The notes beneath the pieces were generated by a model. The model was not told the DNA's origin, ran no database searches, and saw only the letters and a list, made by a program, of their open reading frames with translations. The position numbers were made by a program, and so were the translations under genes. This document shows, piece by piece, positions 26,387 to 33,866 of a stretch of 64,000 nucleotides of DNA. The stretch spans positions 1,054,001 to 1,118,000 of the forward strand of contig NC_015312.1 in the NCBI RefSeq assembly GCF_000196675.2. The letters are read 5' to 3'. The stretch's first letter is position 1; the number at the start of each line of letters is the position of its first letter. This DNA comes from Pseudonocardia benzenivorans CB1190 (GTDB lineage: Bacteria > Actinomycetota > Actinomycetes > Mycobacteriales > Pseudonocardiaceae).

Positions 26387-26865
26387 GCCGCGCGGAGCTC
26401 GTCGTCGAGCTCGACGTCGCCGCGCCCGCCGAGCTGGTGTGGGACACCGTGATGGACTGGCCGCGGCAGGGCGAGTGGATCCTCGCCACGCGGGTCGAGG
26501 TGACCGCGGGGGACGGCCGCTCCGTCGGGTCCCGGGTCCGCGCCGCAACCGGTGTCGGCCCGCTGGCCGTCGTCGACACGATGGTCGTCACCGAGTGGAG
26601 CGAGCAGCGTCCGGCCGGTCCGTTCCGCTGCGTCGTCGAGCACACCGGCCGGGTGGTGCGCGGCGACGGTGTGTTCGAGGTCGTGGCCGTCGACCCGGCC
26701 CGCAGCCGGTTCCGCTGGGTCGAGAACCTCGACCTGCCGCTGGGTGCGCTGGGCCGGGCGGGTTGGCCGCTCGTGCGGCCCGCGATGCAGGCGGGTGTCG
26801 CGCACTCCATGCGGCGCATGGCCCGCGACTGCGAGCGCCGGGCCCGGCGCGGGGCGTCCGGATGA
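26383..26865 (+). CDS. SRPBCC family protein
   Basis: 160 residues from GTG 26383, overlapping the upstream stop (GTGA). A single START/polyketide-cyclase-like fold: N-terminal strand AELVVELDVAAPAELVWDTV, WPRQGEWI, a curved sheet, and a long C-terminal helix ending RMARDCERRAR. These proteins bind hydrophobic small molecules in a cavity; the ligand is unknown. The gene is coupled to tag downstream (ATGA) and to the DivIVA-like gene upstream, in an operon that runs from the LOG genes to tag with only short gaps. Confidence 0.88.
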   Translation: MSRAELVVELDVAAPAELVWDTVMDWPRQGEWILATRVEVTAGDGRSVGSRVRAATGVGPLAVVDTMVVTEWSEQRPAGPFRCVVEHTGRVVRGDGVFEVVAVDPARSRFRWVENLDLPLGALGRAGWPLVRPAMQAGVAHSMRRMARDCERRARRGASG

Positions 26866-27422
26866 CCGACGGGCGCCAACGCTGCGGCTGGGCGACCTCG
26901 GCGCCCGAGTACGTCGCCTACCACGACGACGAGTGGGGCCGCCCGCTGCGCGGGGTCACGGCGCTCTACGAGCGGCTCAGTCTGGAGGGCTTCCAGTCGG
27001 GTCTCTCGTGGCTGGTGATCCTGCGCAAGCGCGAGTCGTTCAGGGCCGCGTTCGCGGGGTTCGACCCGGCCGTCGTCGCCGGGTTCGACGACGCCGACGT
27101 CGAGCGGCTGATGGCCGACAGCGGCATCGTCCGCAACCGGCGGAAGGTCGACGCGACCATCGCCAACGCGCGCGCCGTGCTCGAGCTCGACGTCCCGCTC
27201 GACGATCTGCTGTGGTCGTTCGCGCCCGACGCCGCGACGCACGTCCGCCCCGCGACGCTCGCCGACGTGGCGGCCACCTCACCGGAGTCGGTCGCGATGG
27301 CCCGCGAGCTCAAGAGGCGCGGCTTCCGCTTCGTCGGCCCGACGACCTGCTACGCGCTGATGCAGGCCGCCGGTCTCGTCGACGACCACGTCGCGAGCTG
27401 CTGGCGGGCGGGTACGGCCTGA
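26862..27422 (+). CDS. tag: DNA-3-methyladenine glycosylase I
   Basis: 186 residues. The Tag family N-terminal zinc motif RCGWA and YHDDEWG are present, with LSLEGFQSGLSWLVILRKR, and the C-terminal GPTTCYALMQAAGLVDDH and ASCWR carry the remaining zinc ligands. It excises 3-methyladenine from alkylated DNA. Length fits Tag (about 187-204). Position corresponds to M. tuberculosis tagA, between Rv1209 and Rv1211. A small hairpin lies over its stop codon. Confidence 0.95.
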   Translation: MTDGRQRCGWATSAPEYVAYHDDEWGRPLRGVTALYERLSLEGFQSGLSWLVILRKRESFRAAFAGFDPAVVAGFDDADVERLMADSGIVRNRRKVDATIANARAVLELDVPLDDLLWSFAPDAATHVRPATLADVAATSPESVAMARELKRRGFRFVGPTTCYALMQAAGLVDDHVASCWRAGTA

Positions 27423-27440
27423 CGGTCCACCGCGGACCGT
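27422..27440 (+). terminator. Small hairpin at the end of tag
   Basis: ACGGTCC - ACCGC - GGACCGT forms a 7-bp stem with a 5-nt loop starting at the last base of the tag stop codon. There is no T-run. It may mark the end of the LOG-folP2-gpgS-tag operon. Confidence 0.4.
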
Positions 27441-27605
27441 TCGTCCGGGGTGTCCATCGTGGTCCGTGTGCCGCGGGGCACGCCGTTGATCGCTCCGGTT
27501 GTACTCCCGACGGGCCCATGGGGGAGAATGGCGTCCAGCATCCCCGCCCGTGCGCTGCTCCCCAGGCGCACCGGCCCTGGACGAGAGTGACGGAGGGAGC
27601 AGGAG

Positions 27606-27773
27606 ATGGCGGCGATGAAGCCCCGGACCGGCGACGGTCCCCTCGAGGTGACCAAGGAGGGCCGGGGCATCGTGATGCGTGTGCCGCTCGAGGGCGGTGG
27701 CCGCCTCGTCGTGGAGATGACCCCCGAGGAGGCCGCTGACCTGGGCGATGCCCTCAAGGCCGCGTCCGGCTGA
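27606..27773 (+). CDS. DUF3117 family small protein
   Basis: 55 residues (ATG 27606, TGA 27771-27773), starting MAAMKPRTGDGPLEVTKEGR and ending LGDALKAASG. GGAGGGAG at 27592-27599 gives a well-spaced ribosome site. This is the DUF3117 family, conserved through Actinobacteria; in M. tuberculosis the syntenic gene is Rv1211. The sequence predicts two beta-strand pairs and one helix. Function is unknown. A 183-bp gap separates it from tag, so it likely has its own promoter. Confidence 0.9.
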   Translation: MAAMKPRTGDGPLEVTKEGRGIVMRVPLEGGGRLVVEMTPEEAADLGDALKAASG

Positions 27774-27822
27774 TTCCGTCGGCCCCGGCGGCGCGGTCGG
27801 TCGCCGGGGACCGCGGGGCCGG

Positions 27823-28029
27823 TCAGCCCCGCAGTGCGCCGTGTCGCGGCTCCGCGAAGGAGGCCAGCGCGTCGACCGTCGTCGAGCGGTCGGCGAGTCG
27901 CACCAGTTCGATCGACACCTCTCCGCAGGCGCACCGGCGGTACCGCACCCACCCCTCCGAGGTCGGGTGCGTCGACAGCACCTGCGCCCCGCTGTTCGAC
28001 CTTCCACAACGCGTGCACCGCGTCGTCAC
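27823..28029 (-). CDS. Small zinc-ribbon-like protein (68 aa)
   Basis: 68 residues from GTG 28029, with a perfect AGGAGG 5 nt upstream on the minus strand. It has C5-x2-C8 at the N-terminus and C33-x-C35 later (RRCACGEVSIELVRLADR), the layout of a single zinc ribbon. No other domain fits in the length. It is divergent from the CGNR regulator gene with 69 bp between the starts. Zinc binding is inferred from the cysteine pattern; a role in transcription or as a partner of the CGNR protein is speculation. Confidence 0.8.
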   Translation of the reverse strand: MTTRCTRCGRSNSGAQVLSTHPTSEGWVRYRRCACGEVSIELVRLADRSTTVDALASFAEPRHGALRG

Positions 28030-28098
28030 GGCTGCCTCCTGTAATATGCGACTAGCTTTGAACTCTTACGGCTCCAGGTTAGCAGGTGTAAGTGGCGA
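28030..28098. promoter_or_regulatory. Divergent control region, zinc-ribbon gene / CGNR gene
   Basis: This 69-bp region is AT-rich for the window. It holds TAATAT (28042-28047), TTGAAC (28058-28063) and an inverted pair CTTAC (28064 region) with GTAAG (28088-28092). Promoters for both genes must lie here. The CTTAC/GTAAG pair is a possible operator for the CGNR protein. Confidence 0.35.
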
Positions 28099-28692
28099 AT
28101 GGACTTCATCGGTTACAAAAGTGACGCACTAGGCGCTGCTGTCGCGCTCGTCAACGTCGTCACGGCCGAGCCGACCGGCGACCGCGACACCCCGCCCGAG
28201 CAGGACGGCCGACGGCTGCGCGACCTGCTCGTCGAGCACCGCTACCTGGCCCAGCGCGCGCCCGCCTCCGCCGAGCCGGCACTGCGGGCCTGGGCGCGGC
28301 GGCTGCGGACGGTGTTCGACGCGGCCGCGGGCGACCCGCCCGACCTCGGCGCGACGGCCGTCGCCGTCAACGCGCTGCTGGCCGACGTGGCCATCGGTCC
28401 GCACCTGTCCTCGCACGACGGGCAGGGCTGGCACCTGCACTACGCGCCGCCGGAGGCCTCGCTCGTCGAGCGCGTCCGCTCGACCACGGCCTTCGCGCTC
28501 GCGATGCTCGTCTCCGAGTACGGCGCCGACCGGCACGGCGTCTGCGCGGCCGACGGCTGTTCCCGCGTCTACGCCGACACGTCGCGCAACGCCGCGCGCC
28601 GCTACTGCTCCCCGGCGTGTGCCAACCGCGCCGCCGTCGCCGCCCACCGCGCCCGCGCGAAGCTCAAGGCCACCACGGCCCCGGACGCCTGA
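28099..28692 (+). CDS. CGNR zinc finger / ABATE domain regulator
   Basis: 197 residues starting MDFIGYKSDALGAAVALVN. The N-terminal ~130 residues resemble the ABATE ligand-binding-like domain. The C-terminal ~45 residues form the CGNR zinc finger (C-x4-C, then YCSPAC and ANRAAVAAHRAR, near residues 150-190). In CGNR proteins this finger is a DNA-binding element, and the family acts as ligand-responsive transcription factors. It is divergent from a zinc-ribbon gene and convergent with glgM. The effector is unknown. Confidence 0.85.
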   Translation: MDFIGYKSDALGAAVALVNVVTAEPTGDRDTPPEQDGRRLRDLLVEHRYLAQRAPASAEPALRAWARRLRTVFDAAAGDPPDLGATAVAVNALLADVAIGPHLSSHDGQGWHLHYAPPEASLVERVRSTTAFALAMLVSEYGADRHGVCAADGCSRVYADTSRNAARRYCSPACANRAAVAAHRARAKLKATTAPDA

Positions 28693-28728
28693 GGCCCGAG
28701 AACCCGACCGCGCCGACCCGCCGGGCGG

Positions 28729-29892
28729 TCAGGGTCGCAGGGACCGGTAGATCGCGACGGTGCGCTGGGCCGCCTGGTCCCACGAGAACTCGCGGACCGC
28801 GCGCTCCCGGCCGGCGGCGCCCATCGCCGCCGCCCGGTCCGGGTCGGCCAGCAGCGCGTTCACCGCGTCGGCGAGTCCGGACCGGAACCGGGTGACGTCG
28901 TGCTCGTCGAAGTGCACCAGCAGCCCGGTGACCCCGTCGTCGACGACCTCGGGGATGCCGCCGACGTCCGAGGCGACGACGGCCGTCCCGCACGCCATCG
29001 CCTCCAGGTTGACGATGCCCAGCGGCTCGTAGACCGAGGGGCAGACGAACACCGTGGCGGCCGAGAGGAGCTGGCGGACCTCGGTCGTCGCCAGCATCCG
29101 GCGCACCCAGACGACCCCCGGCCGGGCCGCCGAGAGCTCGGCGACGGCCTTCTCGGTCTCCTCGGCGATCTCCCGGGTGTCGGGGGCGCCCGCGCACAGC
29201 ACGATTTGGGCGTCCTCGCGGATGTCGTGCGCGGCCGCGACGAGGTGGGCCAGCCCCTTCTGCCGGGTGATCCGCCCGACGAACACCACGCTGGGCCGGT
29301 CCGGGTCGACCCCGGCCTCGACGAGGGCGTCGCGGCGCGCGTCGGGCCGGTAGAACTCCGTGTCGATCCCGTTGTGCACCACGTGGACCCGGGCCGGGTC
29401 GAGCGCCGGGTAGCACTCCAGCACGTCGGTGCGCATGCCCTCGCTCACGGCGATGACGGCGTCGGCGGCCTCGTAGGCGGTCCGCTCCACCCACGACGAG
29501 AGCCGGTAGCCGCCGCCGAGCTGCTCGGCCTTCCACGGCCGGCGGGGCTCCAGCGAGTGCGCCGTGACGACGTGCGGGACGCCGTGCAGGATCTTCGCCA
29601 GGTGCCCGGCCATGTTGGCGTACCAGGTGTGCGAGTGTGCGAGGTCGACCTCGTGCAGCCCCGCCACCATCGACAGGTCGACGCCGATCGTCTGCAGGGC
29701 GGGGTTGGCGTCGGCGAGCGCGTCCGGGACGGGGTGCGCGGTGACCCCCGGCGCGTCGCGGCTCGGGTCGCCGAAGCAGTGCACGTCGACGTCGACGAGC
29801 GCGCGCAACGCGGGCACGAGGTGCTCGACGTGGACGCCCGCGCCACCGTAGACGTCGGGCGGGTACTCGCGGGTGAGCAGTCCGATGCGCAC
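28729..29892 (-). CDS. glgM: Maltose-1-phosphate synthase GlgM (GlgA, actinobacterial type)
   Basis: 387 residues from GTG 29892, exactly the length recalled for M. tuberculosis Rv1212c. GT-B glycosyltransferase family 4: N-terminal TREYPPDVYGGAGVHVEHL, VVHNGIDTEFYRP, VFVGRITRQKG, and the C-terminal EPLGIVNLEAM motif that binds the nucleotide sugar. The actinobacterial enzyme uses ADP-glucose and glucose-1-phosphate to make alpha-maltose-1-phosphate, the building block used by GlgE; it also has glycogen synthase-like activity. It is divergent from glgC, which makes ADP-glucose, so substrate supply and use share one control region. Confidence 0.93.
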   Translation of the reverse strand: MRIGLLTREYPPDVYGGAGVHVEHLVPALRALVDVDVHCFGDPSRDAPGVTAHPVPDALADANPALQTIGVDLSMVAGLHEVDLAHSHTWYANMAGHLAKILHGVPHVVTAHSLEPRRPWKAEQLGGGYRLSSWVERTAYEAADAVIAVSEGMRTDVLECYPALDPARVHVVHNGIDTEFYRPDARRDALVEAGVDPDRPSVVFVGRITRQKGLAHLVAAAHDIREDAQIVLCAGAPDTREIAEETEKAVAELSAARPGVVWVRRMLATTEVRQLLSAATVFVCPSVYEPLGIVNLEAMACGTAVVASDVGGIPEVVDDGVTGLLVHFDEHDVTRFRSGLADAVNALLADPDRAAAMGAAGRERAVREFSWDQAAQRTVAIYRSLRP

Positions 29893-30099
29893 GACCGCAG
29901 ACGGTACTTGCTCGATCCCGTTGCGCGACCCGGTGATCGGTGGACGGCCCCGGGCGCGGGCGCCCCCGTCTGCGACGCGTTCGTCCTGCGGTGGCCCGAC
30001 GCCCGAGTGGAGCACTAGGGTTCGCCCTGTGAGCGCGCACCTCCCGAAGGGACACGCGAGCGCCGGAACGATCGACGCCGACCGGGTGGGGGTGCCCGC

Positions 30100-31350
30100 A
30101 TGACGACGCCACGGTTCACCTCGGGGCCGGCGGTACTGCCGGCGAACGTCCTCGGCATTGTCCTGGCGGGCGGTGAGGGCAAACGGCTGTGGCCCCTCAC
30201 GGCCGACCGGGCCAAGCCCGCGGTGCCGTTCGCGGGCAACTACCGGCTCATCGACTTCGTGCTGTCCAACCTCGTGAACGCCGGTCTGCACCGGCTGTGC
30301 GTCCTCACCCAGTACAAGTCGCACTCGCTCGACCGGCACATCTCGACGACGTGGCGGCTCTCCAGCGTCCTCGGCCAGTACATCACCACGGTCCCGGCCC
30401 AGCAGCGCCTCGGCAGGCGCTGGTACACCGGCAGCGCCGACGCGATCTTCCAGAGCCTCAACCTCGTCTACGACGAGCGTCCCGACTACATCGCCGTCTT
30501 CGGTGCCGACCACGTCTACCGCATGGACCCCGGCCAGATGATCTCCCAGCACATCGCGAGCGGGGCCGGTGTCACGGTCGCGGGGATCCGGGTGCCGCGC
30601 GCGGAGGCCAAGGCGTTCGGCTGCATCAACTCCGACGCCGACGGCAGGATCCTGGAGTTCCTGGAGAAGCCGTCGGACCCGCCGTCGGTGCCCGACGACC
30701 CGGACGTCACGTTCGCGTCGATGGGCAACTACGTCTTCACGACGGAGGCGCTGCTCGACGCGCTGCGCGCCGACGCCGAGGACGGCGACTCCGACCACGA
30801 CATGGGCGGCGACATCATCCCGCGACTGGTCGGCCAGGGCGACGCCGCGGTCTACGACTTCGCCGACAACGTCGTGCCCGGCGCCACCGACCGCGACTCG
30901 GGGTACTGGCGCGACGTCGGGACGCTCGACGCGTACTACGACGCGCACACCGACCTCGTCTCGGTGCACCCGATCTTCAACCTGTACAACGACCGCTGGC
31001 CCATCCGCACGTCGGTGACGACGTCGCTGCCGCCCGCCAAGTTCGTCGAGGGCGGCATCGCGCAGGACTCGATCGTCGGTGCGGGGACGATCATCTCGGG
31101 CGCGATCGTCCGACGCTCGGTGATCAGCCCGAACGTCCGCATCGAGGCCGGCGCCGAGGTGTCGGACTCGGTCGTGCTGCCGGGCGTGCACGTCCGGCGC
31201 GGCGCCGTGGTGCGCGGGGCGATCCTCGACAAGAACGTCGACGTGCCGGAGGGTGCGCTCGTCGGGGTCGACCTGGCGCTCGACAGGGCGCGCTACACCG
31301 TCAGCCCCGGTGGGGTCGTCGTGCTCGGGAAGGGCGCGACGGCGCTCTGA
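30100..31350 (+). CDS. glgC: Glucose-1-phosphate adenylyltransferase
   Basis: 416 residues. The nucleotidyltransferase core [20 protein letters not shown] (near residue 22) is followed by the GlgC signatures [10 protein letters not shown] and [12 protein letters not shown]-terminal left-handed beta-helix from about residue 300 carries allosteric-site residues. It makes ADP-glucose from ATP and glucose-1-phosphate, feeding GlgM and the glycogen/glucan and GlgE pathways. A 24-codon reading frame starting at GTG 30029 ends by overlapping the glgC start (ATGA), so glgC could be translationally coupled to it. The stop is followed by a hairpin. Confidence 0.96.
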   Translation: MTTPRFTSGPAVLPANVLGIVLAGGEGKRLWPLTADRAKPAVPFAGNYRLIDFVLSNLVNAGLHRLCVLTQYKSHSLDRHISTTWRLSSVLGQYITTVPAQQRLGRRWYTGSADAIFQSLNLVYDERPDYIAVFGADHVYRMDPGQMISQHIASGAGVTVAGIRVPRAEAKAFGCINSDADGRILEFLEKPSDPPSVPDDPDVTFASMGNYVFTTEALLDALRADAEDGDSDHDMGGDIIPRLVGQGDAAVYDFADNVVPGATDRDSGYWRDVGTLDAYYDAHTDLVSVHPIFNLYNDRWPIRTSVTTSLPPAKFVEGGIAQDSIVGAGTIISGAIVRRSVISPNVRIEAGAEVSDSVVLPGVHVRRGAVVRGAILDKNVDVPEGALVGVDLALDRARYTVSPGGVVVLGKGATAL

Positions 31351-31351
31351 C

Positions 31352-31367
31352 CGGCCTCCCGAGGCCG
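31352..31367. terminator. Hairpin between convergent glgC and methyltransferase genes
   Basis: CGGCCT - CCCG - AGGCCG lies within the 30-bp gap between the two convergent stop codons. The stem is perfect and symmetrical, so it could work for both transcripts. Confidence 0.45.
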
Positions 31368-31380
31368 AGCCGGCGGCGCG

Positions 31381-31935
31381 TCAGCCGCGCCTGGTCGCGC
31401 AGAGCAGGCCCTCGCCCAGCGGCAGCAGCACGGGGACGAGGCGCTCGTCGTCGCGGACGAGGTCGAGCGTCTGCCGCAGTGCGGCCGCCTCGGGGCCGTC
31501 GCCCGTGGGCTCGGCCACACCGTGCAGCGCCAGCACACCGCCCGGGCGCAGCAGCCGGATCGCCTCGACGAGATGGCGCGGGTACTCGGTGCGCAGGCCG
31601 TCGACGACGACGAGGTCGTACCCGCCGTCGGTCAGCCGCGGCAGCACCTCGACGGCCATCCCGACGATCAGGCGCAGCCGGGAGGGGCCGTAACCGGCGT
31701 CGAGGAACGTGCGCCGGGCGGCACGCTGCTGCTCGGGATCGACGTCGATCGAGGTCAGCACGCCGTCCGGGGCCATCCCACGCAGCAGCCACAGGCCGCC
31801 CCAGCCGGACCCCGTGCCGACCTCGACGACGGCCCGCGCGCTCACCGTCGCGGCGAGAAACGCCAGGCCCGGGCCCAGTCCGGCCACCGGGACGTCCGGA
31901 CGCACGTCGCCGCGCGCGCCCTCTGGACCGGTCAT
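31381..31935 (-). CDS. O-methyltransferase (Rv1220c-like)
   Basis: 184 residues from ATG 31935; an in-frame ATG at 31998 would add 21 residues but would push into the sigE upstream region. Class I SAM-dependent methyltransferase: motif I VVEVGTGSGWGGLWLL near residue 40, the acidic motif II SIDVDPEQQ, and DLVVVDG. It belongs to the methyltransferase family 3 (catechol/caffeoyl-CoA OMT-like) group. Its place divergent from sigE matches M. tuberculosis Rv1220c, which is about 30 residues longer at the N-terminus. The methyl acceptor is unknown. Confidence 0.85.
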   Translation of the reverse strand: MTGPEGARGDVRPDVPVAGLGPGLAFLAATVSARAVVEVGTGSGWGGLWLLRGMAPDGVLTSIDVDPEQQRAARRTFLDAGYGPSRLRLIVGMAVEVLPRLTDGGYDLVVVDGLRTEYPRHLVEAIRLLRPGGVLALHGVAEPTGDGPEAAALRQTLDLVRDDERLVPVLLPLGEGLLCATRRG

Positions 31936-32004
31936 GGCGCGAAGGCTACTGGTGGCCGGGCACGGGCCCCGCGCAGCGGCCCGGCGGGTCGCTTTCACAG
32001 GTTC

Positions 32005-32023
32005 TTCTCAGACGGTTCTCACA
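32005..32023 (+). promoter_or_regulatory. Direct repeats TTCTCAGA / TTCTCACA upstream of sigE
   Basis: Two 8-bp direct repeats at 32005-32012 and 32016-32023 are separated by 3 bp. In mycobacteria the stress response regulator MprA controls sigE through loosely conserved 8-bp direct repeats of this style. The match is to the general pattern only, and no mprAB genes are visible in this window. Confidence 0.35.
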
Positions 32024-32107
32024 CCTCGTTCACGACATTGAGGAACTCTTGGCTCAGCAGGGTCGGGGTCGTCGACCCTGCGACCGCCGGAAGCCGGGAC
32101 AGGTCCC

Positions 32108-32134
32108 GGGAACGAATGGCCCCGGCGGGACGTT
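32108..32134 (+). promoter_or_regulatory. ECF sigma-type promoter of sigE
   Basis: GGGAAC at 32108-32113 and CGTT at 32131-32134 are separated by 17 bp, close to the GGAAC/CGTT consensus of SigE/SigH-type ECF promoters. The -10 element ends 39 bp before the sigE ATG. This suggests autoregulation or control by another ECF factor. The same bases also form an inverted repeat (GAACG ... CGTTC). Confidence 0.55.
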
Positions 32135-32173
32135 CTGGGAGAGCACGACCCGCTCCAGGAGGCGCACCCACCG

Positions 32174-32839
32174 ATGACCGACCGCCCGACCGCCGTGCAG
32201 GCAGGTTCCGCGACGACGACCCCCGAGTCGTCCGCGGTCGCCACCGTGCTGCCGGGGGACGGGGCGGACTGGACGCCGCCGAGCTGGGACGAGGTAGTCC
32301 GCGAGCACGGCGATCGGGTCTACCGCCTCGCCTACCGGTTGACCGGCAACCCGCACGACGCGGAGGACCTCACCCAGGAGACGTTCATCCGGGTGTTCCG
32401 CTCCCTCGCGTCGTACAAGCCGGGCACCTTCGAGGGCTGGCTGCACCGCATCACCACGAACCTCTTCCTCGACATGGTCCGCCGCCGCGCCCGCGTGCGC
32501 ATGGAGGCCCTGCCCGAGGACTCCGACCGCATCCCCGGCCAGGGCCCCGAGCCCGAGGTCGTGTTCTCGGAGACCCACCTCGACCCGTTGCTGCAGGCCG
32601 CGCTCGACGAGTTGCCGCCGGAGTTCCGCGCGGCCGTCGTCCTGTGCGACGTGGAGGGCCTCTCGTACGAGGAGATCGGCGCCACACTCGATGTGAAGCT
32701 GGGCACCGTGCGGAGCAGGATCCACCGTGGCCGGGCTGCCCTGCGCAGTGCGCTGGAGAGGCGCCGCGCGGAGGCCGCCGAGCTGGACGCCCTCGTGGGC
32801 GTGCGGACCGGAGTGAGTGTGGGGGAGGCCACGGGATGA
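32174..32839 (+). CDS. sigE: ECF RNA polymerase sigma factor SigE
   Basis: 221 residues. A roughly 35-residue leader precedes sigma region 2 ([20 protein letters not shown], residues ~50-110). Sigma-70 region 4 is at ~145-200, including [20 protein letters not shown] and the helix-turn-helix [20 protein letters not shown]. The order sigE-rseA-htrA-tatB is conserved with mycobacteria, where SigE drives the envelope-stress regulon. M. tuberculosis SigE is longer (about 257) at the N-terminus. The stop overlaps the rseA start (ATGA at 32836), which couples sigma and anti-sigma synthesis. Confidence 0.95.
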   Translation: MTDRPTAVQAGSATTTPESSAVATVLPGDGADWTPPSWDEVVREHGDRVYRLAYRLTGNPHDAEDLTQETFIRVFRSLASYKPGTFEGWLHRITTNLFLDMVRRRARVRMEALPEDSDRIPGQGPEPEVVFSETHLDPLLQAALDELPPEFRAAVVLCDVEGLSYEEIGATLDVKLGTVRSRIHRGRAALRSALERRRAEAAELDALVGVRTGVSVGEATG

Positions 32840-33546
32840 CCGATGCGCGCCGGCGCTTCGCGGTGAACACGCCCGACTGGGGTGAGGGACACCTGACCCT
32901 GGACGCGATCGTGGCTTTCACCGACGGCGAGCTCTCGGCCGGCGCGCACGCCCGGGCCACCGCTCATCTCGCGCACTGCCCCGAGTGCGCCGAGGAGGTC
33001 GTGGAGCAGGACCAGGCGCGGCTGCTGCTGCGCTCGGCGTCGGCGCCCGCGATGCCCTCCTCGCTGCTGTCGTCCCTGCGGTCCATCCCGATGGACGCCG
33101 ATCTTCCCGACGAGCCCCCTGCCGGGCTCGCCATGACCCCCGACGGTCAGCTCGTCTCGGTGCTGCGTCCGCTCGGCCCGTCGACGAACCGCCCGTCGGA
33201 CGCGGCCGCCGACCCGGTCCGCGGTACTCGCTCAGGCACCGCCGACGTCCGGCTCGGTCACGGCCGCAGGCTGCGGATCGGCGCGGGCGTCGCCGTCAGC
33301 GGTCTCGCCCTCGGGGCACTGGCCCTGGCCGCGCCCTCGGCGTCGGTCGACGTCCCCGCCGCCGCCGGGTCGCCACCCGCGTTCGGCTCCGCGCTGCCGG
33401 CCTCCTTCGGGCTGCCGCCCCAGGAGGGGATCGACGCCGCGACCGTCGCCCCGGCCCAGTCCGGCCCGGCGACCGACGTGTCCGCCGACGTCGTCGACCG
33501 GCTCGACGGGATGGCCCCCTCCTTCCTGCCGCCCTCCCGCCGCTGA
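32836..33546 (+). CDS. rseA: Anti-sigma factor RseA with zinc-binding ZAS motif
   Basis: 236 residues. The N-terminal anti-sigma domain has the H-x3-C-x2-C zinc motif (H44, C48, C51 in HLAHCPEC), as in redox-sensitive ZAS anti-sigma factors. Residues ~85-150 are a flexible linker and one membrane helix follows ([19 protein letters not shown], ~155-173). About 60 extracytoplasmic residues rich in Ala and Pro come last. Mycobacterial RseA (about 154 aa) is shorter and soluble in most descriptions, so the membrane anchor and outer tail are notable. It would hold SigE inactive at the membrane until oxidation or proteolysis. Confidence 0.9.
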   Translation: MTDARRRFAVNTPDWGEGHLTLDAIVAFTDGELSAGAHARATAHLAHCPECAEEVVEQDQARLLLRSASAPAMPSSLLSSLRSIPMDADLPDEPPAGLAMTPDGQLVSVLRPLGPSTNRPSDAAADPVRGTRSGTADVRLGHGRRLRIGAGVAVSGLALGALALAAPSASVDVPAAAGSPPAFGSALPASFGLPPQEGIDAATVAPAQSGPATDVSADVVDRLDGMAPSFLPPSRR

Positions 33547-33866
33547 TCCCCGGCGAGCCCCCCGGCTCCTGAACCCTGGCGAGCACTCGGGCGTCGACGC
33601 GGCCCACGCCGCTCGCGAGTCCGTAGTTGCTCCCGGGTGTAGCGCCGCGCGGCCGCCCGTCGTGGCTACGCGGACTTCACCGGTTGTCGGGCAGGCTGAT
33701 CGCCGACCCTTTCGCACGACCCCAGGAGCCGGCCCGCCGTGAGCGGAGCGAACGATCGTCCGAGCGCGTGTGCGCCGCGCCGTCCCGGTCATGCTGCGGT
33801 CGTGGGCGGGAGCGGCGGGTACGGGGCGTGCGCGCGGCGCCGGCCGGGCTCAGGCGAGGCCCCGCG
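33547..33866 (+). other. 320-bp gap between rseA and htrA
   Basis: No gene could be supported here. Several frames are open only because the stretch is very GC-rich. It should contain the htrA promoter, but no GGAAC/CGTT pair or other clear promoter motif was found. No strong hairpin or known repeat was seen. Confidence 0.5.
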
